Part shown: in pieces, positions 1 to 8,026 of the stretch | How positions within the stretch are numbered: the first letter of the stretch is position 1 | Layout of the letters: every line of letters starts with the position of its first letter | Assembly: GCA_913043005.1 (NCBI GenBank) | Contig: CAJWKU010000015.1 | Location: forward strand, 1-40,531 | Direction of reading: 5' to 3' | DNA: 40,531 nt | Source: an uncultured Cryomorphaceae bacterium | Lineage (GTDB): Bacteria > Bacteroidota > Bacteroidia > Flavobacteriales > Schleiferiaceae | Notes under the pieces: model-generated | Seen by the model: the letters and a program-made list of their open reading frames with translations, nothing else | What the model was told of the DNA's origin: nothing | Database searches by the model: none | Position numbers and translations under genes: made by a program

Positions 1-126
1 ATTAAGCGGCAAGAGCGTAGTTAGACTCGCCAATTATAAAATTCGATATTGTATTTACGAGCGTCAATCGAATAGCTCGGCATGCTTACAAATCCTTTCA
101 TCTCGCTGTCAAAACCGGTCAGCCCC
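1..126 (-). ncRNA. ssrA: tmRNA (ssrA), 5' portion, runs off the window start
   Basis: Read on the minus strand from 126, the sequence opens with GGGGCTGACCGGTTTTGAC, the conserved tmRNA 5' end that forms half of the tRNA-like domain. Pseudoknot PK1 is visible: stem CGAGC (79-75) pairs with GCTCG (62-58), and ATTCGAT (73-67) pairs with ATCGAAT (47-41). About 10 nt after PK1 comes the resume codon GGC (31-29) and a short reading frame, GESNYALAA, ending in TAA at 4-2. The tag closely resembles the G-E-x-N-Y-A-L-A-A tags known in Bacteroidota. The RNA rescues stalled ribosomes with SmpB and marks the nascent protein for proteolysis. The 3' half (PK2-PK4 and the CCA arm) lies outside the window. 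Confidence 0.95.
2..31 (-). other. tmRNA proteolysis-tag reading frame (GESNYALAA, stop TAA)
   Basis: Resume codon GGC at 31-29, then GAG TCT AAC TAC GCT CTT GCC GCT and stop TAA at 4-2. The C-terminal ALAA is the degron recognised by ClpXP/ClpAP-type proteases in well-studied bacteria. The alanine charged on the tmRNA would precede the encoded Gly. Confidence 0.93.
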
Positions 127-140
127 GATGAATTAATATG

Positions 141-148
141 CAAATGTA
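141..148 (-). promoter_or_regulatory. -7 promoter box of ssrA (TACATTTG)
   Basis: Exact match on the minus strand to the Bacteroidota -7 consensus TAnnTTTG, 14 nt upstream of the mature tmRNA 5' end at 126. That leaves room for a short leader removed by RNase P. I see no convincing -33 TTG at the usual spacing. Confidence 0.6.
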
Positions 149-176
149 AATTGAATTAAACGAATTTATTAAGAAA

Positions 177-194
177 GATCTTGAATTGAAGATC
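177..194 (-). terminator. Weak hairpin downstream of rpoD, possible terminator
   Basis: Six-base-pair stem GATCTT/AAGATC with a 6-nt loop, 35 nt beyond the rpoD stop. On the minus strand it is followed by TTTCTTAAT, a poor T-tract. It lies between rpoD and the ssrA promoter, a sensible place for a terminator, but the stem is short and AT-rich. Confidence 0.35.
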
Positions 195-228
195 AACTAA
201 ATATTTAAGAATTGTAAATTAATACTAC

Positions 229-1092
229 CTATCCCAGATAAGTTTTGAGTATGGTACTTCTCGACGTATGCTTTAGACGGCGAATTGCTTTCTCTTTAAT
301 TTGTCGAACACGCTCTCTAGTTAGATCAAACTTTTCTCCAATCTCTTCTAATGTTAGTGGGTGTTGTCCGTTAAGTCCAAAATAAAGTCTGATTACATCT
401 CCTTCTCGGGGAGTCAATGTAGTTAAAGATCTTTCTATTTCTGTCCTAAGAGAGTCCACCATGAGATCATCATCAGGGTTTGGTGAGTCGGATGAATTCA
501 GAACATCATATAAGTTGCTGTCTTCTCCTTCTACTAGGGGCGCATCCATTGATACGTGTCTACCGCTATTTCTCATGGACTCTTTAACATCCATTTCGCT
601 CATCTCAAGCTTCCCAGCAATCTCTTCTGCACTTGGAGGACGCTCATGAGCTTGCTCAAGAGAAGCGTATGCTTTATTTATCTTGTTTATAGATCCAATT
701 TTATTCAACGGTAAGCGGACAATTCTCGACTGCTCAGCTAGTGCCTGCAAAATACTTTGCCGTATCCACCATACAGCATAGGAAATAAACTTAAAACCCC
801 TAGTCTCGTCAAATCGCTGCGCTGCCTTTATGAGGCCAAGGTTTCCCTCATTTATTAAATCTGGAAGTGTCAGGCCTTGATTTTGATATTGTTTAGCAAC
901 AGATACGACAAAACGAAGATTTGCTTTAGTTAATTTTTCTAAAGCCCTTTGATCACCAGCTTTTATTTTCTGGGCTAATTCAACTTCTTCTTCTGCTGTA
1001 ATTAATTCAACCTTACCAATCTCTTGAAGGTATTTATCTAGAGAAGCAGTTTCTCTGTTAGTTACTTGTTTTGTTATTTTTAACTGACGCAT
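229..1092 (-). CDS. rpoD: Primary RNA polymerase sigma factor (RpoD/SigA, sigma-70 group 1)
   Basis: 287 residues, the usual length of the Bacteroidota housekeeping sigma factor, which lacks region 1.1 and the long non-conserved region of proteobacterial RpoD. Visible in order: region 1.2 (about 16-50), region 2 (about 54-125) with the core-binding [15 protein letters not shown] and the -10-recognising [10 protein letters not shown], region 3 (about 130-205), and region 4 (about 225-280) with the helix-turn-helix [20 protein letters not shown]. It directs core RNA polymerase to most promoters and should recognise the TAnnTTTG boxes noted in this window. It lies 59 bp downstream of pnp and is probably partly co-transcribed with rpsO-pnp. 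A weak box (TATCCTTG, 1131-1124) could give it its own promoter. ATG start. Confidence 0.97.
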   Translation of the reverse strand: MRQLKITKQVTNRETASLDKYLQEIGKVELITAEEEVELAQKIKAGDQRALEKLTKANLRFVVSVAKQYQNQGLTLPDLINEGNLGLIKAAQRFDETRGFKFISYAVWWIRQSILQALAEQSRIVRLPLNKIGSINKINKAYASLEQAHERPPSAEEIAGKLEMSEMDVKESMRNSGRHVSMDAPLVEGEDSNLYDVLNSSDSPNPDDDLMVDSLRTEIERSLTTLTPREGDVIRLYFGLNGQHPLTLEEIGEKFDLTRERVRQIKEKAIRRLKHTSRSTILKTYLG

Positions 1093-1151
1093 CGAATATA
1101 GTTTATTCGTTATTTGATTTAATCAAGGATATTTTAAACTAGCTATAAAAT

Positions 1152-3359
1152 TTAGGAATTCTTATTGTCTCGTTGAGCTCCTCGATCTTTCCGCGGTCCG
1201 CGATCCTCTCTTGGTCTTGGGGCTCTTTCAACGTAACCTTCAGGTTTTTCTATTAAGACTTTTCTTGAAAGACGCAGTTTACCTTTATCATCGATATTCA
1301 AAAGTTTGACCTGAACTTTGTCACCTTCTTTATAAAGTTTAGATGGGTCTTCAACGCGTTTCCAATCCATTTCAGAAACGTGCAATAAACCTTCAGTACC
1401 TCTACCTATTTCAACAAAAACTCCGAAAGTTTGAACACCTTTCACAATACCGTCATAGATATGGTCAACTACAGGGACAAAACATATTTCATTGACACGT
1501 TCTTGAGCTAGAGCTATTCCATCAGCACTTGTACCACTTATTTCTACACGCCCAATATTACCGATTTCTTCAATTGTGATGGTGGTTCCAGTTTCAGCTT
1601 GCATACCCTGAATTATTTTTCCGCCAGGGCCAATGATACCACCGATAAAGCTCTTGGGAATTTCCATAACAACCATCTTCGGGGCATGAGATTTCATTTC
1701 CTTGCGATGGCTTGGCATTGTGCTGGTCATCACTCCTAGGATATGTTCCCTTCCTTCTTTGGCTTGATTAAGCGCATTTTTTAGTATTTCTACGCTCAAG
1801 CCTTTGGTCTTAATGTCCATTTGACATGCGGTGATACCATTTTTTGTACCAGTTACTTTAAAGTCCATATCTCCTAGATGATCTTCGTCTCCTAAAATAT
1901 CACTTAAGACAGCATATTTGCCAGATTCTTCATCAGTAATTAAACCCATCGCTATTCCGCTTACAGGATTTTCTATTTCTATACCTGCGTCCATAAGTGC
2001 TAAAGTTCCAGCACATACTGTAGCCATGGAGCTAGAGCCATTGGATTCTAAAATATCAGATACTACTCGAATGGTATAACCTGACTCAGAGGGAATCATG
2101 TTTTTAAGTGCGCGCTGCGCAAGATTACCATGACCAACTTCACGTCGACTCGTGCCTCTCATCATGCGAGCTTCTCCTGTCGAGAATGGCGGGAAATTAT
2201 AGTGTAAATAAAACTTCTCGTCACCGGTAACAGTTGCTGCATCAATTCTGTTGGAGTCTAGAGCTGAGCCTAATGTGACTGTTGTAAATGATTGAGTTTC
2301 ACCACGAGTAAATAATGCACACCCATGGGGTCCTGGGAGAACATCTACTTCGCACCAAATTGGTCGAATTTCATTAGTTTTTCTTCCATCAAGTCTGATT
2401 CCACTATCTAAAATTTGATTTCTTATCGCTTGACATTCAACATCATGAAAATAAATTTTAGCCAAGTCTAATCCATTTTCTTTTTCTTCATCGCTCATGG
2501 TAATAGAGAAATCCTCAAAAACTTGTTTGAATTTTGATGACCTTTCTTTTCTGTCTGAAATTCCCAGACCCGCAGCCTCATATGCTCCAGCATAGGTAGC
2601 TTCATGAACACGCTTTCTGAGATCCTCATCATGAGTTTCATGGCTATACTCTCTTTTTGGTAAAGCACTTGGGACCATTTTAGTCAAAGCATTTTGAGCT
2701 TCTACTTGCTGCTTAATCGCATCATGGCCAATTTCAATTGCTTCTAGCATTTCGTCTTCAGAGACTTCTTTCATTTCTCCTTCAACCATCACAACACTTT
2801 CGGTAGTTCCACCGATCATCATTTCGATATCAGCTTCCTCTAGTTGCTCATAATTAGGATTAACCACGAATTCCCCATTAACTCTAGCCACTGAGACCTC
2901 TGACATAGGCCCATTAAATGGAATGTCACTTATTGAGATTGCAGCAGATGCAGCAAAACCAGCTAATGATTCTGGGGCAGCCATGGGGTCAAATGACAGC
3001 ATTGTAATAATTACTTGAATGTCGGCATGAAAGTCATCTGGAAATAGGGGTCGTAAAACACGATCTACTAAACGGCAAACTAATACTTCTCGATCGCTCG
3101 GTCGTCCTTCACGCTTTAAAAAACCGCCCGGGACTCTTCCGGCACCAGCAAACTTTTCTTTGTATTCAACGGATAAAGGCAAGAAATCAACTCCTGGTCG
3201 TGCCTCTTTGGAGGCTACCACCGTTGCCAAAAGAGCTGTGCCTCCGCAAGTCAATAGAACTGATCCATTTGCTTGACGAGCCATTCTCCCCGTTTCTAAT
3301 GTTATTACTCTTCCGTCTTTGAGAGTAATGCTTTGGTATATCGCTTCTGGTGCTTTCAT
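1152..3359 (-). CDS. pnp: Polyribonucleotide nucleotidyltransferase (PNPase)
   Basis: 735 residues. PNPase degrades RNA 3'-to-5' by phosphorolysis, releasing nucleoside diphosphates, and works as a trimeric ring. The layout is canonical: first RNase PH domain with [20 protein letters not shown], an all-alpha linker, second catalytic RNase PH domain with FTRGETQ and [17 protein letters not shown], a KH domain (about 558-630) with the GPGG loop in [11 protein letters not shown], an S1 domain (about 632-702), and a basic, low-complexity tail of about 25 residues rich in Arg, Asp and Pro. It follows rpsO, an order conserved in many phyla. The rpsO-pnp spacer carries a perfect palindrome that may be a processing site, listed separately. 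ATG start. Confidence 0.98.
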   Translation of the reverse strand: MKAPEAIYQSITLKDGRVITLETGRMARQANGSVLLTCGGTALLATVVASKEARPGVDFLPLSVEYKEKFAGAGRVPGGFLKREGRPSDREVLVCRLVDRVLRPLFPDDFHADIQVIITMLSFDPMAAPESLAGFAASAAISISDIPFNGPMSEVSVARVNGEFVVNPNYEQLEEADIEMMIGGTTESVVMVEGEMKEVSEDEMLEAIEIGHDAIKQQVEAQNALTKMVPSALPKREYSHETHDEDLRKRVHEATYAGAYEAAGLGISDRKERSSKFKQVFEDFSITMSDEEKENGLDLAKIYFHDVECQAIRNQILDSGIRLDGRKTNEIRPIWCEVDVLPGPHGCALFTRGETQSFTTVTLGSALDSNRIDAATVTGDEKFYLHYNFPPFSTGEARMMRGTSRREVGHGNLAQRALKNMIPSESGYTIRVVSDILESNGSSSMATVCAGTLALMDAGIEIENPVSGIAMGLITDEESGKYAVLSDILGDEDHLGDMDFKVTGTKNGITACQMDIKTKGLSVEILKNALNQAKEGREHILGVMTSTMPSHRKEMKSHAPKMVVMEIPKSFIGGIIGPGGKIIQGMQAETGTTITIEEIGNIGRVEISGTSADGIALAQERVNEICFVPVVDHIYDGIVKGVQTFGVFVEIGRGTEGLLHVSEMDWKRVEDPSKLYKEGDKVQVKLLNIDDKGKLRLSRKVLIEKPEGYVERAPRPREDRGPRKDRGAQRDNKNS

Positions 3360-3411
3360 TCTTTTGTTTTTCGATGCTTATATTAACTAACGACTGCTTT
3401 TATCAATGCGA

Positions 3412-3439
3412 AAAGGCAATTCAATATTGAATTGCCTTT
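3412..3439 (-). promoter_or_regulatory. Perfect 28-bp palindrome in the rpsO-pnp spacer (hairpin / processing or attenuation site)
   Basis: The half-site AAAGGCAATTCAAT is followed directly by its exact reverse complement. In RNA it could fold into a stem of about 12 bp with a 4-nt loop. It sits 31 nt after the rpsO stop and 52 nt before the pnp ATG, and on the minus strand it ends in only four T. In E. coli the same spacer holds an attenuating terminator and an RNase III-cut hairpin that controls pnp. An equivalent role here is inferred from position and symmetry only. Confidence 0.6.
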
Positions 3440-3470
3440 GTCGATTCCTCTATTTGGAATCCTTTAATTT

Positions 3471-3740
3471 TTATTTTCTAAGACCCAGTTTTTCAACTAT
3501 CGCACGATAGCGTTCAATTTGATTCTTTTGAAGGTTGTTTAGAAGTCCTCTTCGTTTACCCACTAGGCGAATTAATGATCGTTCTGTATTATGATCCTTT
3601 CGGTTCTTTTTAAGATGCTCAGTTAAATGAGTTATACGATAAGTGAATAGAGCTATTTGCCCTTCTGCTGTTCCAGTATCTTCTTTTGACTTACCGTGCT
3701 GCGCAAAAATTTCACGCTTTTTTTCTGAATTCAAATACAT
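3471..3740 (-). CDS. rpsO: 30S ribosomal protein S15 (uS15)
   Basis: 89 residues, exactly the usual length of bacterial S15. The family signature is present: the N-terminal KREIFAQHGKSKEDTGTAEGQIALFTYRI, the H-L-K-x-N-x-K-D-H segment that contacts 16S rRNA helix 22, and the C-terminal RRGLLNNLQKNQIERYRAIVEKLGLRK. S15 is a primary binder of the small-subunit platform. It lies between accD (69 bp upstream) and pnp (111 bp downstream). A -7 box (TAATTTTG) about 53 nt upstream probably provides its own promoter, and a small hairpin lies in the resulting leader. ATG start. Confidence 0.98.
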   Translation of the reverse strand: MYLNSEKKREIFAQHGKSKEDTGTAEGQIALFTYRITHLTEHLKKNRKDHNTERSLIRLVGKRRGLLNNLQKNQIERYRAIVEKLGLRK

Positions 3741-3793
3741 GCCTTAATCATTTAGATGTTTGTGCTGTAATATTTCCGTCTATCGGAAGTTTG

Positions 3794-3801
3794 CAAAATT
3801 A
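3794..3801 (-). promoter_or_regulatory. -7 promoter box of rpsO (TAATTTTG)
   Basis: Exact TAnnTTTG match on the minus strand, in the accD-rpsO gap, 53 nt before the rpsO ATG. The implied leader of about 50 nt carries a 5-bp hairpin (3774-3788, TTCCG/CGGAA). No clear -33 TTG, so moderate support. Confidence 0.45.
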
Positions 3802-3809
3802 CAAAAAAA

Positions 3810-4685
3810 TCACTCTGCTTCGGCAGGTTTTGGAATATTGCCTACACATCGCAGCCAATCTGATATTTTTATTTTAAGGTCATTCCTTTTTACAATGAAA
3901 TCAATAAAGCCATGTTCTTTGACAAATTCACTCGTTTGAAAACCTTCTGGTAAGTCTTTGCCGATAGTTTCTTTGACTATTCTAGGGCCCGCAAAACCGA
4001 TTAAAGCCCCAGGCTCAGCGATATTTATGTCTCCAAGCATAGCGTATGAGGCAGTAACTCCACCCGTTGTTGGGTTTGTTAAAAGACTCACATATGGGAT
4101 TTTAGCCTCATCTAAAAGAGCAAGTTTTGAAGAAGTTTTAGCCATTTGCATCAAAGAAAATGCGGCTTCCATCATTCTCGCACCACCACTTTTACTGATC
4201 ATTATGAAGGGTATTTTATTTTTTAAGCTAAAATCAATAGCTCGAGATATTTTTTCACCAACTACAGATCCCATACTTCCTCCAATAAATTTGAAATTCA
4301 TGGCTGCTATTGATACTGGCATGTTGTCTAAGTTACCTGTGGCAGTAGTAATTGCATCTTTTAACCCTGTCTTTTCTTTTGCAGCCTCAAGACGATCTTT
4401 ATATTTTTTGGTATCTTCAAAATTAAGTGGGTCGAGTGAAGTCATATTAGTATCTAATTCTCGGAATTCACCATTATCAAATAGGAATGAAAAATAATCA
4501 ATAGCCTCGATGCTATTGTGATGTCCGCAGTTACCGCAGACCCATAAGTTACCTTCATATTCGTCAATAGATACGATTACTTTACACTTTGGGCAGCCAT
4601 GCCACAATCCATCAGGTGTTTCCTTTTTTTCTTGAGTTGGGGTTGTTATCCCTTCTTTCTGACGTTGAAACCAATCTGAAGACAT
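3810..4685 (-). CDS. accD: Acetyl-CoA carboxylase carboxyltransferase subunit beta
   Basis: 291 residues. AccD pairs with AccA to transfer the carboxyl group from carboxybiotin-BCCP to acetyl-CoA, giving malonyl-CoA for fatty acid synthesis. An N-terminal Cys4 zinc ribbon is visible (C31-x2-C34, C50-x2-C53). It is followed by the crotonase-fold carboxyltransferase domain with [27 protein letters not shown], and [18 protein letters not shown], where the paired glycines form the oxyanion-hole region. It starts 10 bp after the fbaB stop, so the two are probably one transcript. accA, accB and accC are not in the window. ATG start. Confidence 0.97.
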   Translation of the reverse strand: MSSDWFQRQKEGITTPTQEKKETPDGLWHGCPKCKVIVSIDEYEGNLWVCGNCGHHNSIEAIDYFSFLFDNGEFRELDTNMTSLDPLNFEDTKKYKDRLEAAKEKTGLKDAITTATGNLDNMPVSIAAMNFKFIGGSMGSVVGEKISRAIDFSLKNKIPFIMISKSGGARMMEAAFSLMQMAKTSSKLALLDEAKIPYVSLLTNPTTGGVTASYAMLGDINIAEPGALIGFAGPRIVKETIGKDLPEGFQTSEFVKEHGFIDFIVKRNDLKIKISDWLRCVGNIPKPAEAE

Positions 4686-4695
4686 AGAATTTTAT

Positions 4696-5754
4696 TTAGG
4701 CAATTGATATATCCTTATTCAGATAGACATCTTGAACAGTATTTAATAAGTCGACCCCTTCACTCCAAGGTCTTTGAAACGCCTTTCTGCCAAGAATTAA
4801 ACCTTGTCCGCCGGCACGTTTATTTATTACCGCCGTAATTACAGATTCTGAAAGATCACTTGCTCCTTTTGATTCCCCTCCTGAGTTTATCAAACCAATT
4901 TTCCCCATGTAACAATTTGCAACTTGATATCTTGTTAAATCAATGGGGTGGTCTGAGGATAATTTTGAGTAAACGTTCTGGTGAGTTTTCCCATGTTTGG
5001 TGGCGTTATAGCCGCCATTATTAGTCGGTAATTTTTGTTTTATTATATCAGCTTGAATAGTCACACCAAGATGATTTGCTTGTCCTGTTAAATCAGCAGA
5101 GGTATGATAATCGACCCCATCAACCTTGAATCCCGAGTTTCTAGTGTAACACCATAAAATAGTAGCCATTCCTAATTCTCTTGCCCGCTCAAATGCCTCT
5201 GAGACCTCTAGTAGCTGACGGCGTGATTCTTGAGCACCAAAGTAAACAGTTGCTCCAACAGCTACTGCGCCCATGTTCCAGGCATCTTCGACAGATCCAT
5301 ACATAGTTTGATCATATTGATTTGGATATGACAAAAACTCGTTGTGATTTAGCTTAACTATAAAGGGTATTTTGTGGGCATATTTTCGAGATACATTTGC
5401 TAAGACTCCAAAAGTTGAAGCAACTGCATTACAACCAGAATCAATCGCTAATTTGACAATATTTTCAGGATCGAAATATAGCGGGTTTGGTGCAAAACTT
5501 GCTCCAGCCGAATGCTCAATACCCTGATCTATCGGCAGAATGCTCATGTAGCCAGTATTTGCAAGCCTACCTGTGCCATAAAGTTGTTGCAAAGATCTAA
5601 GAGTTGGTATTCCACGATTTGTGCCTAAAAAATTATCATCAACAAAACTGCCTGATGGTAGATGAATTTGATTTTTAGTTATTGCTGTTGATTTATGCTC
5701 TAAAAGATATTTTGCTTGTTCTCCAAGTAATTCTTGAATTTTATCTATGGCCAT
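4696..5754 (-). CDS. fbaB: Class I fructose-bisphosphate aldolase (FbaB/DhnA type)
   Basis: 352 residues from the ATG at 5754, matching the roughly 350-residue E. coli FbaB, with close resemblance in the C-terminal half: [41 protein letters not shown] and [20 protein letters not shown]. It cleaves fructose 1,6-bisphosphate to DHAP and glyceraldehyde 3-phosphate through a Schiff base, probably on Lys239 in ADIIKQK, without a metal. The frame stays open 39 bases upstream to a TTG at 5793, but that TTG is the 3' end of a full promoter (TTTG, 17 nt, TACGTTTG), so the ATG is preferred. accD follows after 10 bp. Confidence 0.94.
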   Translation of the reverse strand: MAIDKIQELLGEQAKYLLEHKSTAITKNQIHLPSGSFVDDNFLGTNRGIPTLRSLQQLYGTGRLANTGYMSILPIDQGIEHSAGASFAPNPLYFDPENIVKLAIDSGCNAVASTFGVLANVSRKYAHKIPFIVKLNHNEFLSYPNQYDQTMYGSVEDAWNMGAVAVGATVYFGAQESRRQLLEVSEAFERARELGMATILWCYTRNSGFKVDGVDYHTSADLTGQANHLGVTIQADIIKQKLPTNNGGYNATKHGKTHQNVYSKLSSDHPIDLTRYQVANCYMGKIGLINSGGESKGASDLSESVITAVINKRAGGQGLILGRKAFQRPWSEGVDLLNTVQDVYLNKDISIA

Positions 5755-5790
5755 GAGATCTGTTTCTGAGTTTATGTTTTGTATAAGTTG

Positions 5791-5819
5791 CAAACGTATT
5801 ATTTTTCTTTCACATCAAA
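5791..5819 (-). promoter_or_regulatory. Promoter of fbaB(-accD): TTTG - 17 nt - TACGTTTG
   Basis: On the minus strand, a -33 TTTG (5819-5816) and a perfect -7 TACGTTTG (5798-5791) are separated by 17 nt, within the published Flavobacterium/Bacteroides spacing. Transcription would start at about 5787, leaving a leader of about 30 nt before the ATG at 5754. One of the two best promoter matches in the window. Confidence 0.75.
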
Positions 5820-5879
5820 GCTTATTTCTTGAGATTTAATTCATTAATTGCTCTTATGAAAATAAGTTATTTGAAACAA

Positions 5880-6521
5880 TCAAGATTTATTGAGCATCGA
5901 TATGGATTTTATTGGTGACTCAGATTTAAAAACAGCATTTCCTGCGACGAGTACGTCCGCTCCTTTATTCTTTAGTTCCGAAGCATTTTCTAAATTCACA
6001 CCACCATCAATTTCGATCCTAGCCTTACTCTGGCTATTGGTAATCATCTCTTTCAAAATTTGAATTTTATCAAAAGTTCTTGGGATAAATGATTGTCCTC
6101 CAAAGCCAGGATTTACGCTCATTAAGCAAACAACATCAATATCATTTAAAATCTCACTCAAGCTTTCTACGGGAGTATGCGGGTTAAGCGCAACGCCAGC
6201 AAGCATACCCTCAGAACGGATTTCTTGAATAGTTCTGTGAAGGTGTGTGGATGCTTCTAAATGAACGGTTAAAATATCAGCTCCTGCATTTTTAAATTCT
6301 TTAATGTACCTCTCTGGTTTAGCAATCATTAAATGAACATCCAATGGCTTTTGCGCATGTTTTTTTATTGCCTTTAAAACCGGTAATCCAAATGAAATAT
6401 TTGGAACAAATATGCCGTCCATTATGTCTATATGGAACCATGCAGCTTCACTTCCATTAACCATTTCTATGTCACGTTGTAGGTTTGCAAAATCTGCAGC
6501 AAGAACTGATGGAGCTATCAT
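5880..6521 (-). CDS. rpe: Ribulose-phosphate 3-epimerase
   Basis: 213 residues from the ATG at 6521, giving the typical family start MIAPSVLAADFANL. Rpe interconverts ribulose 5-phosphate and xylulose 5-phosphate in the pentose phosphate pathway. The TIM barrel carries the metal and catalytic segments HIDIMDGIFVPNISFG, LDVHLMI, VNPGFGGQSF and EIDGGVN, so the usual His/Asp ligands are intact. A longer frame begins at a TTG at 6539, but that TTG is part of the -7 box TAAATTTG (6544-6537), so it cannot lie within the message. The gene is 125 bp upstream of fbaB's ATG and divergent from the RNA methyltransferase gene. Confidence 0.97.
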   Translation of the reverse strand: MIAPSVLAADFANLQRDIEMVNGSEAAWFHIDIMDGIFVPNISFGLPVLKAIKKHAQKPLDVHLMIAKPERYIKEFKNAGADILTVHLEASTHLHRTIQEIRSEGMLAGVALNPHTPVESLSEILNDIDVVCLMSVNPGFGGQSFIPRTFDKIQILKEMITNSQSKARIEIDGGVNLENASELKNKGADVLVAGNAVFKSESPIKSISMLNKS

Positions 6522-6536
6522 AAGAATATTTTGCCT

Positions 6537-6544
6537 CAAATTTA
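6537..6544 (-). promoter_or_regulatory. -7 promoter box of rpe (TAAATTTG)
   Basis: Exact TAnnTTTG match on the minus strand, 15 nt upstream of the rpe ATG. It implies a leader of about 12 nt. No clear -33 TTG at the right spacing. It rules out the upstream TTG as the start codon. Confidence 0.6.
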
Positions 6545-6585
6545 AATATAATTGAACGAACTTTCCGGTTCTAATTCCAAATTTT

Positions 6586-7308
6586 ATGTTTTCAAAAAGT
6601 CATTCAAAGCTGATTCGATCGTTGCATTCGAAAAAAATAAGATGGGAAAGAAAATTATTCATAGTTGAAAATCCCAAAGTTTTAGGAGAATTCATTTCTG
6701 AGAATTTTGAGATTATATTTTTGTTCACTTTAAAAGATGGGTTTTATGTGAATCATCCTAAATCGATACTACTTTCCAATGAGCAATTGAAAAAGTATTC
6801 ATCTTTAGATAATCCCCAAGAATGCATTGCTATTTTAAAAATGAAGAGTTTTACGCCCCATTCGAATTCATGGTCTGTAATACTCGATAGAGTTCAAGAT
6901 CCTGGAAATGCTGGGGCTTTAATTAGACTGGCTGATTGGTTTGGATTAGATTGGATGGCTATACCTCCTGGAACAGTCGACCCGTATAGCCCAAAAGTAG
7001 TTCAGGCCAGCATGGGTTCCTTGGCGAGGCTGCCATTAATTTTTGAAAGTGATTCAAATCTTGATATTCTTTTGAGAAAGGAGAATAGAATCATCGTGTT
7101 AGCAGATATGAAAGGGATCTCGCCTAAGGATGCTCTTGCATCAAACAAAGGATGTCTAATTTTAGGCAATGAGGGCAATGGTCCAAGTGATTTTTGGAAA
7201 TCTCGATGTGATCATTTCGTTTCGATTCAAAAATCTCCACGGAGCAAAACAGAAAGCTTAAATGTCGCAACTGCTGCCGCAATTCTTCTTTACGAAATAA
7301 GCACTTGA
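6586..7308 (+). CDS. TrmH/SpoU-family RNA methyltransferase (RlmB-like)
   Basis: 240 residues. SpoU-class (SPOUT, trefoil-knot) enzymes transfer a methyl group from S-adenosylmethionine to a ribose 2'-OH in rRNA or tRNA. All three family motifs are present: motif 1 DRVQDPGNAGALIR (101-114), motif 2 LILGNEGNGP (191-200) and motif 3 ESLNVATAAAI (223-233). A substrate-binding domain of about 85 residues precedes the catalytic domain, as in RlmB-type proteins. Which nucleotide is modified cannot be told from sequence alone. It is a single plus-strand gene, divergent from rpe and convergent with porT after 9 bp. A weak box TATAATTG lies at 6547-6554. Confidence 0.93.
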   Translation: MFSKSHSKLIRSLHSKKIRWERKLFIVENPKVLGEFISENFEIIFLFTLKDGFYVNHPKSILLSNEQLKKYSSLDNPQECIAILKMKSFTPHSNSWSVILDRVQDPGNAGALIRLADWFGLDWMAIPPGTVDPYSPKVVQASMGSLARLPLIFESDSNLDILLRKENRIIVLADMKGISPKDALASNKGCLILGNEGNGPSDFWKSRCDHFVSIQKSPRSKTESLNVATAAAILLYEIST

Positions 7309-7317
7309 TCGTGGATA

Positions 7318-8013
7318 TTACTCAAAAGTAAAAATCCAGGAGATGGCTTGTGTATTCAGGTAAGGAAGGGCCTCTGAGTAACTAGTGTTATCATTAACTC
7401 TTAAATTACCTTTTCCAAATGTTGCTCTTAATTGAGGTGATAATTTAAAGTACTCAAAGTAAATATCAATTCCCACACCTATATCAATGCCAAAATCACT
7501 TTGCTGTAATTTGAATATCCGATTATCAACTACTTTAGCTTTTGATGATAAATCTAATGCCCCGTAAAGGCCTCCTAAGACGTACCATCTATGATTATCA
7601 ATCCGATTTGTTTTCCACTTTATTTCTAATGGGAATATTATTAGTGCTGATTCCATCTTGCGTTCAATCCATTTTCTATTTCCGTCACTAGGATCGATCG
7701 CATCAAAGAAAAGTTTTCGCTCACCTGATGTAAAGGTGGGTATGAACCGAAAATCAAGATTTTTATTTAAACGAACATTAGAGACTATTCCCACAGTATA
7801 GCCTAGCTGTCTGCCAACCCTGACATTATAAACATCCTGAGGCCATTGAATTTGATTGCGATATGTAAAACCTAAGTTACTTGTGCCCAGAATAAAACCA
7901 AAATGAAGTGGTTTTTGATCATACCGTGGAAGATTAAGAGAATGATGCTGTCCAATAGCATCTATATTAAAGGTAATTATGCACAATAAAAAAAGAAGGA
8001 ATCGCATTCTCAT
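7318..8013 (-). CDS. porT: PorT-family outer-membrane beta-barrel protein (type IX secretion)
   Basis: 231 residues. An N-terminal signal peptide is evident (RMR, then a leucine-rich core, probable cleavage after about residue 22 near IGQ). The rest alternates hydrophobic and polar residues as in an 8-strand outer-membrane barrel, and the chain ends in a beta-strand with terminal aromatic residues (ISWIFTFE). The post-signal motif LPRYDQKPLHFGFILGTSNLGF resembles PorT/SprT proteins of Porphyromonas and Flavobacterium, which are needed for type IX secretion and gliding. The adjacency to ubiE, 13 bp upstream, is the known Bacteroidota order and supports the call. If right, the organism probably exports proteins by T9SS, though no other T9SS genes are here. 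Confidence 0.87.
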   Translation of the reverse strand: MRMRFLLFLLCIITFNIDAIGQHHSLNLPRYDQKPLHFGFILGTSNLGFTYRNQIQWPQDVYNVRVGRQLGYTVGIVSNVRLNKNLDFRFIPTFTSGERKLFFDAIDPSDGNRKWIERKMESALIIFPLEIKWKTNRIDNHRWYVLGGLYGALDLSSKAKVVDNRIFKLQQSDFGIDIGVGIDIYFEYFKLSPQLRATFGKGNLRVNDNTSYSEALPYLNTQAISWIFTFE

Positions 8014-8026
8014 TTGTATTTAACGA

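Noticed and set aside
3958-4497. 179-codon open frame on the plus strand inside accD
   Set aside because: It is antisense to an intact, conserved gene, has no recognisable domain, and its hydrophobic composition is what the reverse of this coding sequence would give.
5821-5866. Imperfect inverted repeat CTTATTT...AAATAAG in the fbaB-rpe gap
   Set aside because: Seven AT-only or nearly AT-only pairs around a loop of about 32 nt with no T-tract. Not convincing as a terminator or operator.
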